A stretch of 64,000 nucleotides of DNA from contig NZ_PYBV01000016.1 of the NCBI RefSeq assembly GCF_003205615.1, positions 190,713-254,712 on the forward strand. Reading direction: 5' to 3'. Position 1 is the stretch's first letter. Each line of letters starts with the position of its first letter. Below the pieces are notes generated by a model. The model was not told the origin of the DNA and did not search any database. It saw only the letters and a list, made by a program, of their open reading frames with translations. Shown here piece by piece: positions 10,660-19,637 of this stretch. Position numbers and translations under genes: made by a program. This stretch comes from Micromonospora arborensis. GTDB lineage: Bacteria; Actinomycetota; Actinomycetes; Mycobacteriales; Micromonosporaceae.

Positions 10660-11832
10660 TCAGCCGCGCACGACCAGCAGCGGCACGGTCAGCTCGGCGG
10701 CGGTGTCCGACCCGTGGTACGCCACCAACTTCGACGCCATCGGCCGCTCGGTGCGACTGGCCATGACCGCGTACGTGTCGTTGCAGGTCACCACCACGTC
10801 GCCGATCCGCGCCAGGTGCTCCTCGGGCACCGGCCCGAACCAGCCGGTGGCCACCACCTCGGCACGGGTGCGTACCCGCGCCGCGGCACCCAGCACCTCC
10901 GACCAGGCGGCCAACACGTCGTCGACCGCGCCCGGCTCGACGTGCAGGTAGCGCACCCGGGCCTCGCCGGCCACCAGCCGCACCCCGGCCCGCAGCCGCG
11001 GATCGGTGTCCAGGTCGAAGCGGTGCGCGACGGGTACGTCGAGTTGCCCGTGGTCGGCGGTCACCAGCAGCGCCGCGTCCGGCGGCAACCCGTCGACCAG
11101 TTGGGCGAGCATGGCGTCCACCTCGGTGGCGGCGACCCGCCAGGGCGCCGAGTCGACGCCGCTGAGATGGCCGTGCCGGTCCAGGTCGGCGTGGTAGCCG
11201 GAGACCAGGGTCGGCCCGGAGCCGGCGGCCAGCGCGGCCAGCATGGCGGCGGCCACCGCGTCCCCGCCGGCGGCGCCCCGGAAGTCGCCGCCCCGGTTGG
11301 CGGCCAGGGTCAACCCGCTGCCGCCGAACTCCGGCCGGCTCACCACGGTCGTCGTCACGCCGGCGGCGCGGGCCCGTTCCAACTGTGTGGGCACCGGCTG
11401 CCAGAGCAACGGCGACGGGTCGGCGGCCCAGTCGGTGTGGGTGAGCACCCGATCGGTACCGGGCACCCGCACGGTGAAGCCGAGCACCCCGTGCGCGCCC
11501 GGCGCGACGCCGGTGCCCAACGACACCAGACTGGTCGGGGTGGTGGACGGAAAGCCGGCGATGAGCGGCCGGGCCACCGTCGCCGCGAGCCCGGCGAGGG
11601 TCGGCGCGTACGGCGCGGCGGTCGGCAACTGGTACCAACCGAGCCCGTCGACCAGCAGCACGGCGATCCGGCGTACCCCGGCCAGCGCGGGAACGAGCCC
11701 GAGCGGATCGGCCGCACCGGGCACGCCCAGCACGGCGAGCGCGCTGGGCAGCACATCGGCGATACGTCCGCCGCCGTGACCCGGCCCGAGGATCTCCAGC
11801 GGCGCCGGCAGGCCGCCGACCTCGGCGATCAT
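10660..11832 (-). CDS. Alkaline phosphatase superfamily / nucleotide pyrophosphatase-type enzyme
   Basis: A 390-residue enzyme of the type I phosphodiesterase/nucleotide pyrophosphatase group. The nucleophile region reads LVDGLGWYQLP, then FPSTTPTSLVSLGTG, where a Thr in STTPT would be the metal-bound nucleophile. Later metal-ligand motifs are YHADLDRHGHLSG and TADHGQLDVP. It is predicted to hydrolyse phosphodiester or pyrophosphate bonds with two metal ions; the substrate is unknown. There is no signal peptide, so it is probably cytoplasmic. It overlaps the end of the methyltransferase gene by 4 nt, implying translational coupling as the second gene of that pair. Confidence 0.85.
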   Translation of the reverse strand: MIAEVGGLPAPLEILGPGHGGGRIADVLPSALAVLGVPGAADPLGLVPALAGVRRIAVLLVDGLGWYQLPTAAPYAPTLAGLAATVARPLIAGFPSTTPTSLVSLGTGVAPGAHGVLGFTVRVPGTDRVLTHTDWAADPSPLLWQPVPTQLERARAAGVTTTVVSRPEFGGSGLTLAANRGGDFRGAAGGDAVAAAMLAALAAGSGPTLVSGYHADLDRHGHLSGVDSAPWRVAATEVDAMLAQLVDGLPPDAALLVTADHGQLDVPVAHRFDLDTDPRLRAGVRLVAGEARVRYLHVEPGAVDDVLAAWSEVLGAAARVRTRAEVVATGWFGPVPEEHLARIGDVVVTCNDTYAVMASRTERPMASKLVAYHGSDTAAELTVPLLVVRG

Positions 11833-12578
11833 GCCGGCCGGCGGGCGAACAGGTGCAGTTGGGCGGCCACGTCCCGGTACGGCGGTTGGGCGGCCAACGC
11901 ACGTTCCAACTCGACCAGGGCGGCGGACTGCCCATCGGCGACCGCGGCCGGCAGCAGGTCGGCCAGCACGCGTACCCCGTGGATCTCCTCGACCACCAGC
12001 CCGGCGGCGCCGAGCAGCGCGGCGGCGTCAGCGGCGTCGTAGCGCCGGCGCAGCGTGTCCCGCGGCCCGGCGGTGCCGGCCGGATCGGCGGCCAACGCGG
12101 TCGCGATGTCCAGATGCCCGTTCATCGCGCGGCCCAGCACGGCGGCCGCCCGGCCCGCCACCAGCACACTGGCCGCTCCGCCGGGACGCAACGCGGTGGC
12201 CAGCGCGGCCACCACCGGCGTCGGGTCGTCCACCACCTCCAACACCGCGTGGCAGAGCACCAGGTCGACGCCGGCCGGCTCGACCAGCCCGGCGAGGGCG
12301 TCACCGTCGCCCTGCACCGCGGCGATCCGGTCGGCCACCCCGGCCTCGGCGGCCCGGCGGGTGAGCGCGGCCAGCGCGTCCGGGCTGGCGTCGACCACGG
12401 TGACCCGGTGCCCGGCGCGGGCCAGCGGGACGGCGAAACCGCCGGTGCCGCCGCCCACGTCCAGCACGGTGAGCTCGGCGTCGCCGCGCCGGTCCAGCTC
12501 GGCGCGGAGCACCGACCAGATCACGGCGGTGCGGGGTGTCAGCGGCGGCCCGGCGAACCGGCCTCGGGTCTGCTCCAC
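11829..12578 (-). CDS. Class I SAM-dependent methyltransferase
   Basis: A 249-residue Rossmann-fold methyltransferase. Motif I is VLDVGGGTGGFAVPLARAGH (about residues 39-58), followed by VTVVDASPDALAALTRRA with the acidic ribose-binding residue. The motif IV region is DLVLCHAVLEVVDD. The acceptor is unknown. The GTG at 12578 lies 7 nt after TAGGCT on the minus strand with no ribosome binding site, so the transcript is probably leaderless. The gene ends overlapping the phosphodiesterase-type gene downstream. Confidence 0.85.
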   Translation of the reverse strand: MEQTRGRFAGPPLTPRTAVIWSVLRAELDRRGDAELTVLDVGGGTGGFAVPLARAGHRVTVVDASPDALAALTRRAAEAGVADRIAAVQGDGDALAGLVEPAGVDLVLCHAVLEVVDDPTPVVAALATALRPGGAASVLVAGRAAAVLGRAMNGHLDIATALAADPAGTAGPRDTLRRRYDAADAAALLGAAGLVVEEIHGVRVLADLLPAAVADGQSAALVELERALAAQPPYRDVAAQLHLFARRPA

Positions 12579-12585
12579 CCGGTCG

Positions 12586-12591
12586 AGCCTA
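12586..12591 (-). promoter_or_regulatory. -10 box, leaderless methyltransferase promoter
   Basis: TAGGCT on the minus strand, 7 nt before the GTG start at 12578. Confidence 0.5.
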
Positions 12592-12595
12592 GTGG

Positions 12596-12772
12596 TCAGG
12601 ACTCGGTGCCCTCGACCTCGTCCTCCGCCCGGGAACGGCGCTCGTTGGCCACCGGGCCGTTGGTCACCTCGTACTCACGCGGGTCGGCGAGGTGCGACGG
12701 CACCCAACCGGCACCCAGCCGGGTCCGCCGGGCGTTGGCGATTCCACCGGTGTACGCGTGATTGCCCGTCAC
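12596..12772 (-). CDS. Small hypothetical protein
   Basis: A product of about 58 residues beginning MTGNHAYTGGIANARRTRLG and ending in a charged acidic tail (RRSRAEDEVEGTES). I chose the GTG at 12772 because AGGGGGA lies about 6 nt upstream; the in-frame ATG at 12778 overlaps that sequence. It has no membrane segment and no family I recognise. The stop is 17 nt before the methyltransferase start, but that gene seems to have its own promoter. Coding is supported only by the ribosome binding site and position. Confidence 0.5.
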   Translation of the reverse strand: MTGNHAYTGGIANARRTRLGAGWVPSHLADPREYEVTNGPVANERRSRAEDEVEGTES

Positions 12773-12867
12773 TGTCATTCCCCCTAAAACGGATCACGGG
12801 CCACTCTGCCCGCTCGGGGAGGAGTCTCCCGCCCAGCGGCGCTGAAAACCGTAATGTGAATCACTCT

Positions 12868-15800
12868 TCAGCGGAAGTCACGGGAGGCGGGGCTGACCGG
12901 CGGCTCGATGGCGTCCAGCCGGTCGGCGACCAGGTTGGTCACCCCCTCGTGCCGCTGCAGCCGCCCCCGGACCACCAGCGCGGCGCTGGTCCGGGCCACC
13001 CGCCGGTAGCGCTGCCACAGCCCCGGTGAACAGGTGACGTTGAGCATCCCCGTCTCGTCCTCCAGGTTGAGGAAGGTGACCCCGCCCGCGGTCGCCGGGC
13101 GTTGCCGGTGGGTGACGATGCCGCCGACCCGGATGCGTTGCCCCGGCTCCACCCGGCCGAGCCGGGCGATCGGCACCGCGCCGAGCACGTCGAGCTGACC
13201 CCGGATGAACCGGGCCGGATGGCTCTCCGGCGACAACCCGGTGGCCCACACGTCGGCGACCAGCCGGTCCACCGCCTCCATCCCGGGCAGCGTGGGCGCC
13301 GCCGCGCCGGTGACCGTGCCGGGCAGCCGGCCCGGCCGGTCCTGGGCAGCCGCGCCGGCGGCCCACAGCGCCTGTCGCCGGGTCAGCCCGAAACAGGCGA
13401 AGGCGTCCGCGGTGGCCAACGCCTCCAACTGCGCGGAGGTGAGACCGACCCGCCGGGCCAGATCAGGCATGTCCCGGTACGGCCCACCGGTGGCCCGTTC
13501 GGCCTCGATGCGCTCGGCCACGTCGACGCCGAGGGTCCGTACGCTGGACAGGCCGAGCCGGACGGCCGGACCGCCCAGCCCCCAGGCGTGCGGTGGCTCC
13601 CCCGGCCCGCTGCCCCACCGGGTGTCCGGGGTGGCCTCCAGCACCGCCAACGCCCCGCTGGCGTTGATGTCCGGACGACGAACCTCCACCCCGTGCCGGC
13701 GGGCGTCGTCGACCAGGGTCTGCGGGGAGTAGAAGCCCATCGGCTGGGCGTTGAGCAGCGCCGCCAGGAACGGCCCCGGGTGGTAGCGCTTGAGCCAGGA
13801 GCTGGCGTACACCAGGTAGGCGAAACTCATCGCGTGGCTCTCCGGAAAGCCGTAGCTGGCGAACGCGGTGAGCTTGCGGTAGACGTCGTCGGCCAGCTCG
13901 CCGGTGATGCCCCGCTCGGCCATCCCCTCATAGAGCCGGTCGGCGATACGGGTCATCCGCTCGACCGACCGTTTGGCGCCCATCGCCCGGCGCAGCTGGT
14001 CGGCCTCGGCGGCGTCGAAGCCGGCCAGGTCGATGGCGAGCTGCATCAACTGCTCCTGGAACAACGGCACACCCAGGGTCTTCTCCAGGGCGTTGCGCAT
14101 CAACGGGTGCGCGAAGGTCACCGGCTCCTGCCCGTTCTTGCGCCGGATGAACGGGTGCACCGAACCGCCCTGGATCGGGCCGGGCCGGATCAGCGCCACC
14201 TCGACCACCAGGTCGTAGAACTCGCGGGGCTTGAGCCGGGGCAGGGTGGCCATCTGGGCGCGACTCTCCACCTGGAACACCCCGACCGAGTCGGCCCGGC
14301 AGAGCATGTCGTAGACCTCCGGGTCGTCCAGGGTCATGTCACCCAGGTCGAGGCTCTCGCCGATCATGTCGTAGCCGTAGTGCAGGGCGGAGAGCATGCC
14401 GAGCCCGAGCAGATCGAACTTGACCAGGCCCACCGCCGCGCAGTCGTCCTTGTCCCACTGGAGCACGCTGCGCCCGGGCATCCGCCCCCACTCCACCGGG
14501 CAGACCTCGATCACCGGCCGGTCGCAGATCACCATGCCGCCGGAGTGGATGCCCAGGTGCCGCGGGAACGTCTGCAACTCGTTGGCGTACTCCACCACCT
14601 GCTCGGGGATGTTCTCGACGTCGACCGTGGCGACCGAGCCCCACCTGTCGATCTGCTTGCTCCAGGCGTCCTGCTGCCCCGGCGAGTAGCCGAACGCCTT
14701 GGCCACGTCCCGCACTGCCGAGCGGGGCCGGTAGGAGATGACGTTGGCGACCTGGGCGGCGTGCTCCCGGCCGTAGCGGGTGTAGACGTGCTGGATCACC
14801 TCCTCCCGGCGGTCGGACTCGATATCCACGTCGATGTCCGGTGGGCCGTCCCGCTCCGGGGCGAGGAACCGCTCGAAGAGCAGCCGGTGCCGGACCGCGT
14901 CCACATTGGTGATCCGCAACGCGTAGCAGACCGCCGAGTTGGCCGCCGAACCCCGACCCTGGCAGTAGATGTCCTGGTCACGGCAGAACGTGACGATGTC
15001 GTAGACCACCAGGAAGTAGCCGGGGAAGCCCAGCTCCTCGATCATGTTCAGCTCGTGGTCGAGTTGCGCGTACGCCGCCGGGTGCGCCTGCGGCGGCCCG
15101 TAGCGCTCCCGCGCGCCGTCGGCGGTCAGCTTGCGCAGCCAGCTCATCTCGGTGTGCCCCGGCGGCACCGGGTACGCCGGCAGCTGCGGCGCGACCAGTT
15201 GGAGGTCGAAGGCCAACTCGGCGCCGAACTCCGCGGCCCGAGCCACCGCACCCGGGTACGCGGCGAACCGGGCCGCCATCTCCGCACCGCTGCGCAGGTG
15301 GGCGGTGGCCGCCGCGGGCAGCCAGCCGTCGATCTCGTCCAGGCTGCGTCGAGCCCGCACGGCGGCGACAGTGGTGGCCAGCCGACGCCGGCCGGGGCTG
15401 GCGTAGTGCACGTTGTTGCTGGCCACCGTCGGCAGCCCGGCCGCGGCGGCCAACTCGGCGAGCGCGTCGTTGCGGTCGGCGTCGACGGGATGACCGTGGT
15501 CGGTCAGCTCCACCGCCACCGTCTCCGCACCGAAGAGCGCGGTCAGCCGGTCCAACTCGCGGGCGGCCGCGTCCACCCCCTCGGTGAGCAACGCCCCCGG
15601 CACGTGCCCCTTGCGGCAGCCGGTCAGCACCAGCACGTGGTCACGCAGTTCTTCGGCGACCTCCTCCAACTCCCCGTAGACCGGGCGGCCCTTCTCCCCG
15701 CCGCGCAGTTGGGCGCGGGCGATGGTGGTGGCCAGCCGGGCGTACCCCTCATGGCCGTGCGCGAGCACCAGCAGGTGCGCGCCGTGCGGGTCGGGTTCGC

Positions 15801-16278
15801 CGTTCTGCGGGCCGGGCAACCCGAGGGAGAGCTCCGCGCCGAAGATCGTCGGCAGACCCAACGTACGAGCCGCCTCGGCGAAACGGACCACCCCGTAGAA
15901 GCCGTCGTGGTCGGTGACGGCGAGCGCGGTGAGCCCCAGCCGGGCCGCCTCCTCAGCCAGCTCCTCCGGGTGGCTGGCACCGTCGAGGAAGCTGAAGTTG
16001 GTGTGCGCGTGCAGCTCCGCGTAGGGCACCACGCCGTCGGGGCGGGTCAGCTCCGGCGGCTGGTACTGCTCGCGCCGGCGGCTCCAGGCCGGGGAGTCCC
16101 CACCGTCGGCGTCCACGGCGAGCGGGTCCACCACGTGCAGGTGCCGCTCCTCGCGCGACCGCCCGCCGCCGGAGCCACCCGACCTGCCGGAGCCGTCCGA
16201 CCTGCCGGAGCCGCCGCCCCGCCCGGAGAGCACCCGCTCCAGCTCCGACCAGGGCATCTTCGGGTTGTGGAAGCTCAT
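12868..16278 (-). CDS. dnaE2: Error-prone DNA polymerase III alpha subunit DnaE2
   Basis: A 1136-residue C-family polymerase that performs SOS mutagenic synthesis with ImuB and ImuA'. The PHP domain begins at ELHAHTNFSFLDGASHPEEL (near residue 88). The polymerase active site has PPDIDVDIESDRREEV and a second acid in CAAVGLVKFDLLGLGMLS. The C terminus carries the helix-hairpin-helix and an OB-fold (IRVGGIVTHRQRP, FLNLEDETGMLNV) ending ASRDFR. A Gly/Ser/Arg-rich insert near residues 17-43 separates a short N-terminal segment (MPWSELERVL) from the PHP domain. It is the last gene of the HEPN-imuA'-imuB-dnaE2 block, 171 nt after imuB, with a strong palindrome in the gap, so it may have partly separate control. 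Confidence 0.95.
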   Translation of the reverse strand: MSFHNPKMPWSELERVLSGRGGGSGRSDGSGRSGGSGGGRSREERHLHVVDPLAVDADGGDSPAWSRRREQYQPPELTRPDGVVPYAELHAHTNFSFLDGASHPEELAEEAARLGLTALAVTDHDGFYGVVRFAEAARTLGLPTIFGAELSLGLPGPQNGEPDPHGAHLLVLAHGHEGYARLATTIARAQLRGGEKGRPVYGELEEVAEELRDHVLVLTGCRKGHVPGALLTEGVDAAARELDRLTALFGAETVAVELTDHGHPVDADRNDALAELAAAAGLPTVASNNVHYASPGRRRLATTVAAVRARRSLDEIDGWLPAAATAHLRSGAEMAARFAAYPGAVARAAEFGAELAFDLQLVAPQLPAYPVPPGHTEMSWLRKLTADGARERYGPPQAHPAAYAQLDHELNMIEELGFPGYFLVVYDIVTFCRDQDIYCQGRGSAANSAVCYALRITNVDAVRHRLLFERFLAPERDGPPDIDVDIESDRREEVIQHVYTRYGREHAAQVANVISYRPRSAVRDVAKAFGYSPGQQDAWSKQIDRWGSVATVDVENIPEQVVEYANELQTFPRHLGIHSGGMVICDRPVIEVCPVEWGRMPGRSVLQWDKDDCAAVGLVKFDLLGLGMLSALHYGYDMIGESLDLGDMTLDDPEVYDMLCRADSVGVFQVESRAQMATLPRLKPREFYDLVVEVALIRPGPIQGGSVHPFIRRKNGQEPVTFAHPLMRNALEKTLGVPLFQEQLMQLAIDLAGFDAAEADQLRRAMGAKRSVERMTRIADRLYEGMAERGITGELADDVYRKLTAFASYGFPESHAMSFAYLVYASSWLKRYHPGPFLAALLNAQPMGFYSPQTLVDDARRHGVEVRRPDINASGALAVLEATPDTRWGSGPGEPPHAWGLGGPAVRLGLSSVRTLGVDVAERIEAERATGGPYRDMPDLARRVGLTSAQLEALATADAFACFGLTRRQALWAAGAAAQDRPGRLPGTVTGAAAPTLPGMEAVDRLVADVWATGLSPESHPARFIRGQLDVLGAVPIARLGRVEPGQRIRVGGIVTHRQRPATAGGVTFLNLEDETGMLNVTCSPGLWQRYRRVARTSAALVVRGRLQRHEGVTNLVADRLDAIEPPVSPASRDFR

Positions 16279-16335
16279 CGCGCCGCCCGCACGGGTGGCC
16301 GGATCCCGACGGCCGGATCCACCGACGAGAGGGTC

Positions 16336-16389
16336 GGTGAGCGATATACCTGAGAGTCATGAATATGCCTGGCAGGTATATCGCTCACC
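16336..16389. repeat. Perfect 17-bp-arm palindrome between imuB and dnaE2
   Basis: GGTGAGCGATATACCTG (16336-16352) is the exact reverse complement of 16373-16389, around a 20-nt loop that contains GAGTCATGAATATGCC. It is AT-richer than its surroundings. It contains no GAAC-N4-GTTC, so it is not a LexA box. It could weaken read-through to dnaE2, bind a regulator, or be a dispersed repeat related to 299-340. The rest of 16279-16449 shows no gene. Confidence 0.75.
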
Positions 16390-16449
16390 AGGGCATCCGC
16401 CTCCGGCACGGAGCGGACCGACGACCGGCCGGGACGGGACAGGGTCACC

Positions 16450-18063
16450 TCAGTCATAGATCGCCTCCACCAACCACTGGCCGGCCTCGACGGCGAGCAG
16501 CAGAGCGGTGCCATCGGCGAGGCCGACCTGGAACCGGGCCCGGCGGCGGGCTTCGGCCGGTGCCCACCAGCGCTCGTCCACCGGCCATGGGCCGACCCAG
16601 CCCACGATCTCCGCCGGTTGGCCGGTGCCGACCACCAGCCGGGCCGGTGGGGCGCTCACCGCCAACCGCGCGCTGATCACCACCGGCTCACCAACGGCGT
16701 CGTGCACCGTCGCCGGGAGCGGGCTGGGCAGCACCACCGCCGGCGCGGGCGCCGGCAGCCGGCCCGGCCACGGCGGAGCCCCGCCTCCACCCCGGCCGGT
16801 GGCCGGATCGGCGCCGGCATCGGCCGGCGGGCCGGGGCGGGCGGGGAGACGTTCGTCGCCCCACGGCACCAGTCGCACCTGGTCGGCCGGGGAGCGTCCA
16901 CCGCCGAGCACCGCGGTGACCACCGCTTCCGGGCCGAGGATGCCCTGCACACGGCTCAACGCCCGGTGCGCCCGTTCCCGCTCCTCGCCGGTCTCCCCCC
17001 ACAGGCCGGCTTGCAGACCGGCCTGGGCGATCACCCCGTCCGGGATCAGTCGCAGCCGGATGATGCCGGACGTCGGTCGAGCCGGTCGGGCGCCGGTGCG
17101 GCCGTTGCTGCCGGAGAGCCAACCATCGAGCTGCCAGCGCACCCGGTCGGCGATGGCCCCGGCCGTGAGCAGGCCGTCGTGCCGCCACACCCGGTGCAGC
17201 TCCTGCCCGTGCTCGGTGACCGCCTCGATGCCGAGCCGGGTGCAGGCCAGCCCGTGCCCGGCCAACCGCTCGTGCAACTGCTCAGCCAGCGCCCGGGCCA
17301 CGAACGCCGCCGCGTCGACCCGGTCGATCGGCTCGTCGTGCTCGGCGGTCACCGTCAGGTCGGCCGGCGGCTGCCGGACGGCGAGTGGGCGGTGGTCCCG
17401 CCCGGCGGCCAGCCGATGGGCCAGCGCACCGTCGAAACCGAACCGGGCCAGCACGTCGCCAGCCGGCAACGCGGCGAAGTCGCCGAGGGTACGCACCCCC
17501 AGCCGGCGCAGCAGGTCGGCCAGCGCCGACCGGCCAAGTGCCTCGACCGGCAACCCGGCCAGGAACTCCGGCGTCCCGCCCGGTGCCACCACCCGGCCCT
17601 CGCGCGCGGCCAACCCGGCCGCGAACACCCCGTCGGCGATGCCGACCTGGCTCTCCACCAGGCACGACTGGGCGACGTGCTCGATGATCCGCTCGGCGGC
17701 CGCCTCCTCACCGCCGAGGTAACGGCTCGGCCCCCGGGCAGCCACCGCGCAGGCGCCCGGACGGACCACCTCCACGCCGGCGACCAACTCCTCCACCGCG
17801 GCCACCACCGGCTCGAACGCCCGCGCGTCCCGACCCGGGTCATACTCCACGACGGTGAGCTGCGGGCATCGCCCCTGTGCCTCCCGCTTGCGCAGCCCTC
17901 GGCGCACCCCGTCGGCGCGGGCCCGCTCGGAGCAGGCGACCACCCGGTTGGCGTGCAGAACGGCGACCGGGCCGGTTGCCGGCACCCCGTCGACGATCTC
18001 GGCGGCGAGCACCGGCCAGTCCGGGCACCACAGCAGCAGAGTCCGTGCCGGCGAACCGGTCAC
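16450..18063 (-). CDS. imuB: ImuB: catalytically inactive Y-family polymerase-like mutasome hub
   Basis: A 537-residue Y-family-like protein. Where active polymerases have the first catalytic Asp, this one reads LLLWCPDWPVLAAEIVDG, and where they have SxDE it reads VRPGACAVAARGPSRYLGG. Both catalytic acids therefore appear to be missing, as known for ImuB, which serves as the clamp-binding adaptor for DnaE2. The rest keeps palm, thumb (LLRRLGVRTLGDFAALPAGD) and little-finger layout plus a long C-terminal tail. The start at 18063 overlaps the imuA' stop by 4 nt (ATGA), so the two are translationally coupled. Confidence 0.93.
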   Translation of the reverse strand: MTGSPARTLLLWCPDWPVLAAEIVDGVPATGPVAVLHANRVVACSERARADGVRRGLRKREAQGRCPQLTVVEYDPGRDARAFEPVVAAVEELVAGVEVVRPGACAVAARGPSRYLGGEEAAAERIIEHVAQSCLVESQVGIADGVFAAGLAAREGRVVAPGGTPEFLAGLPVEALGRSALADLLRRLGVRTLGDFAALPAGDVLARFGFDGALAHRLAAGRDHRPLAVRQPPADLTVTAEHDEPIDRVDAAAFVARALAEQLHERLAGHGLACTRLGIEAVTEHGQELHRVWRHDGLLTAGAIADRVRWQLDGWLSGSNGRTGARPARPTSGIIRLRLIPDGVIAQAGLQAGLWGETGEERERAHRALSRVQGILGPEAVVTAVLGGGRSPADQVRLVPWGDERLPARPGPPADAGADPATGRGGGGAPPWPGRLPAPAPAVVLPSPLPATVHDAVGEPVVISARLAVSAPPARLVVGTGQPAEIVGWVGPWPVDERWWAPAEARRRARFQVGLADGTALLLAVEAGQWLVEAIYD

Positions 18064-18842
18064 CCCCGACCGACCAGGGCAAGCGACGCGGCCGGTCGGC
18101 CCACGGTCGACGGCACCGAACGGGGAATCACCCGGGTCAGCTCGTCACCGGGGAGCCAGACCTTGATCTCCTTGGGTCGAGCAGCCGCCCCACGCCCGCG
18201 CGCCGAGACGGTGACCTCCCGGCGGCGCAGCCGCCCCCGGCCCTGCCCGAGCCCTTCCCAGACTCCACGAACCACCTGCAGTGTCACGTCCGCGCCGTCC
18301 CACCGGCCGTACGGAACGAGCACGCTGCCGCGCTGCCGGGCCCGGGCGGCCAACCGGGTGGCGACCGAGGCGGAGACCGCGGCCGGCACGGTGGTGACCA
18401 CGACGTCCACCCCGTCGATCAGCGCGGCGACCACGGTGGCCCACTCCGGGCCGGGATTCGGCACCAGGGCCAACCGGTCCAGGGCGATGCCCAGCTCGGC
18501 GGCCGCGCCCGCACCGAACGTCGGCACACCGACCACGGCGCACCACGAGCCGGCCCGGGACGCCTCGGCGAGCAGGGCCAGCATCAGCGAGGTGCCACCG
18601 CTGCGCCGGGCCTGGCCGGCGGCGACCGCGATGGTGCTCCCCCGGCGCAGACCCCGGTTGGGCAGCAGACCGGTCAGCTCGGGCGCCACCGGCAGCACCC
18701 GGTGACCGCCGACCGGGTCGGGTGCGCTCGCCGGGCGCACCAGATCGGCCAGTGCGGCGGAACCGACCACCATGCGGCCCGCCATTGGGACCAACCCCCC
18801 GTCGTTGCTGTGGATCAGATCAGGACTGGCACGCCGTGCCAC
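18060..18842 (-). CDS. imuA: ImuA' (RecA-like mutasome accessory protein)
   Basis: A 260-residue protein of the actinobacterial ImuA'/RecA-NAT type, needed with ImuB and DnaE2 for damage-induced mutagenesis. It has a RecA-like core: LRRGSTIAVAAGQARRSGGTS stands where the Walker A would be and is not a good P-loop, and TVVAALIDGVDVVVTTVPAA resembles the Walker B region. The frame starts with GTG at 18842; an alternative ATG at 18785 (MAGRMVVGSAALADLVRPA) has GGGGG about 8 nt upstream and may be the true start. It follows the HEPN gene by 45 nt and overlaps imuB by 4 nt. Confidence 0.88.
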   Translation of the reverse strand: MARRASPDLIHSNDGGLVPMAGRMVVGSAALADLVRPASAPDPVGGHRVLPVAPELTGLLPNRGLRRGSTIAVAAGQARRSGGTSLMLALLAEASRAGSWCAVVGVPTFGAGAAAELGIALDRLALVPNPGPEWATVVAALIDGVDVVVTTVPAAVSASVATRLAARARQRGSVLVPYGRWDGADVTLQVVRGVWEGLGQGRGRLRRREVTVSARGRGAAARPKEIKVWLPGDELTRVIPRSVPSTVGRPAASLALVGRG

Positions 18843-18887
18843 CGGCCGCCCGGCTCCCCCCGCGGGGCGGTCGGTGACACGGCGGGA

Positions 18888-19337
18888 TCAGGCGGCGAGG
18901 CCGTCCAGGGCCGGCTGGTGGGCCACGCCGAGCGCGGTCTCCACCACCGTGACGAACTGTTCGGCAGCGCGGAGCAGGTCGTCGGCCTCCCGGGCGCTGA
19001 CCACCCGGGGGATGCCGGCCTCGGCGGCGGCGCGCTTGCTGGCCCCGGCGGCGAAGAACCGAGACCACTCGTCGAGCTCCGGAGCGACGGCGCAGAGGAG
19101 GACCCAGACACTGGTGATCCGGTTGCGCCGACTCGGCGCGGGCCGGGCACGGGCGGCGAGCAGAGCAGCCGCCGCGCGCAGCGCCGCCAGGTGGGCAGCC
19201 GCGTAGCGCAGGCCGTCAGGTCGGGTCTGGCCGGCCTCGACCAGCCCGCGCCGGGCCAGGGTGAGGAGTTGGGCGGGGGTGCGGTGCGGCAGCACATGCG
19301 CCGGCACCGTCGGTGCCTGAGCCGGGTTGGTCGGCAT
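18888..19337 (-). CDS. SAV_6107-type HEPN domain protein heading the mutasome operon
   Basis: A 149-residue, Ala-rich helical protein. The sequence from PAQLLTLARRGLVEAGQTRP through LRYAAAHLAALRAAAALLAA to DDLLRAAEQFVTVVETALGV resembles the SAV_6107 HEPN family as I remember it; no search was run. R44-YAAA-H49 fits the RX4-6H pattern of HEPN ribonucleases, but its position is early and its catalytic relevance unproven. I chose the ATG at 19337 because GGAGGAG lies 6 nt upstream (19344-19350). It is 45 nt upstream of imuA' and about 300 nt downstream of two LexA-type boxes, which places it in the SOS operon. Confidence 0.8.
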   Translation of the reverse strand: MPTNPAQAPTVPAHVLPHRTPAQLLTLARRGLVEAGQTRPDGLRYAAAHLAALRAAAALLAARARPAPSRRNRITSVWVLLCAVAPELDEWSRFFAAGASKRAAAEAGIPRVVSAREADDLLRAAEQFVTVVETALGVAHQPALDGLAA

Positions 19338-19637
19338 GGATGTCTCCTCCACGTGGCCGGGGCGTCGCCTCGGCGCGCTGGTGCCGCCGATGAGACGCCG
19401 AGGTCGGGTGGTGCGGAGGAAGACGCACCGGGTGTGGCCGGCCGGGTGTGGATGCTTCCCCACACCTCACCCGGCCGGCGTACCGGCGGGTGCGTCGCCC
19501 GCCGCCCGGGGGTCGTGGGCGGCGGACGACGCTCCTGCCTGTCGGGACCAGGCTCGCGACTGCCCGGAAACCCAGGTGCGGCCCGCGGAGCCGCACCGCC
19601 CGGAGGTGGCGCCGCGAAACGCCGCGCTCCGGCTGGT
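19338..19637 (-). other. Long untranslated leader between SOS boxes and the HEPN gene
   Basis: About 300 nt separate the LexA-type boxes from the HEPN start. An in-frame upstream start at 19463 would lengthen the HEPN protein by 42 residues (MGKHPHPAGHTRCV), but it lacks the good ribosome binding site of the 19337 start. I see no separate convincing gene here. Confidence 0.4.

Noticed and set aside
13102..16353. Plus-strand frame of 1083 codons opposite dnaE2
   Set aside because: Shadow of dnaE2; no motif, no ribosome binding site that matters, and biased composition.
16336..16389. Palindrome before dnaE2 considered as a LexA box
   Set aside because: Its arms lack GAAC/GTTC and are longer than an SOS box.
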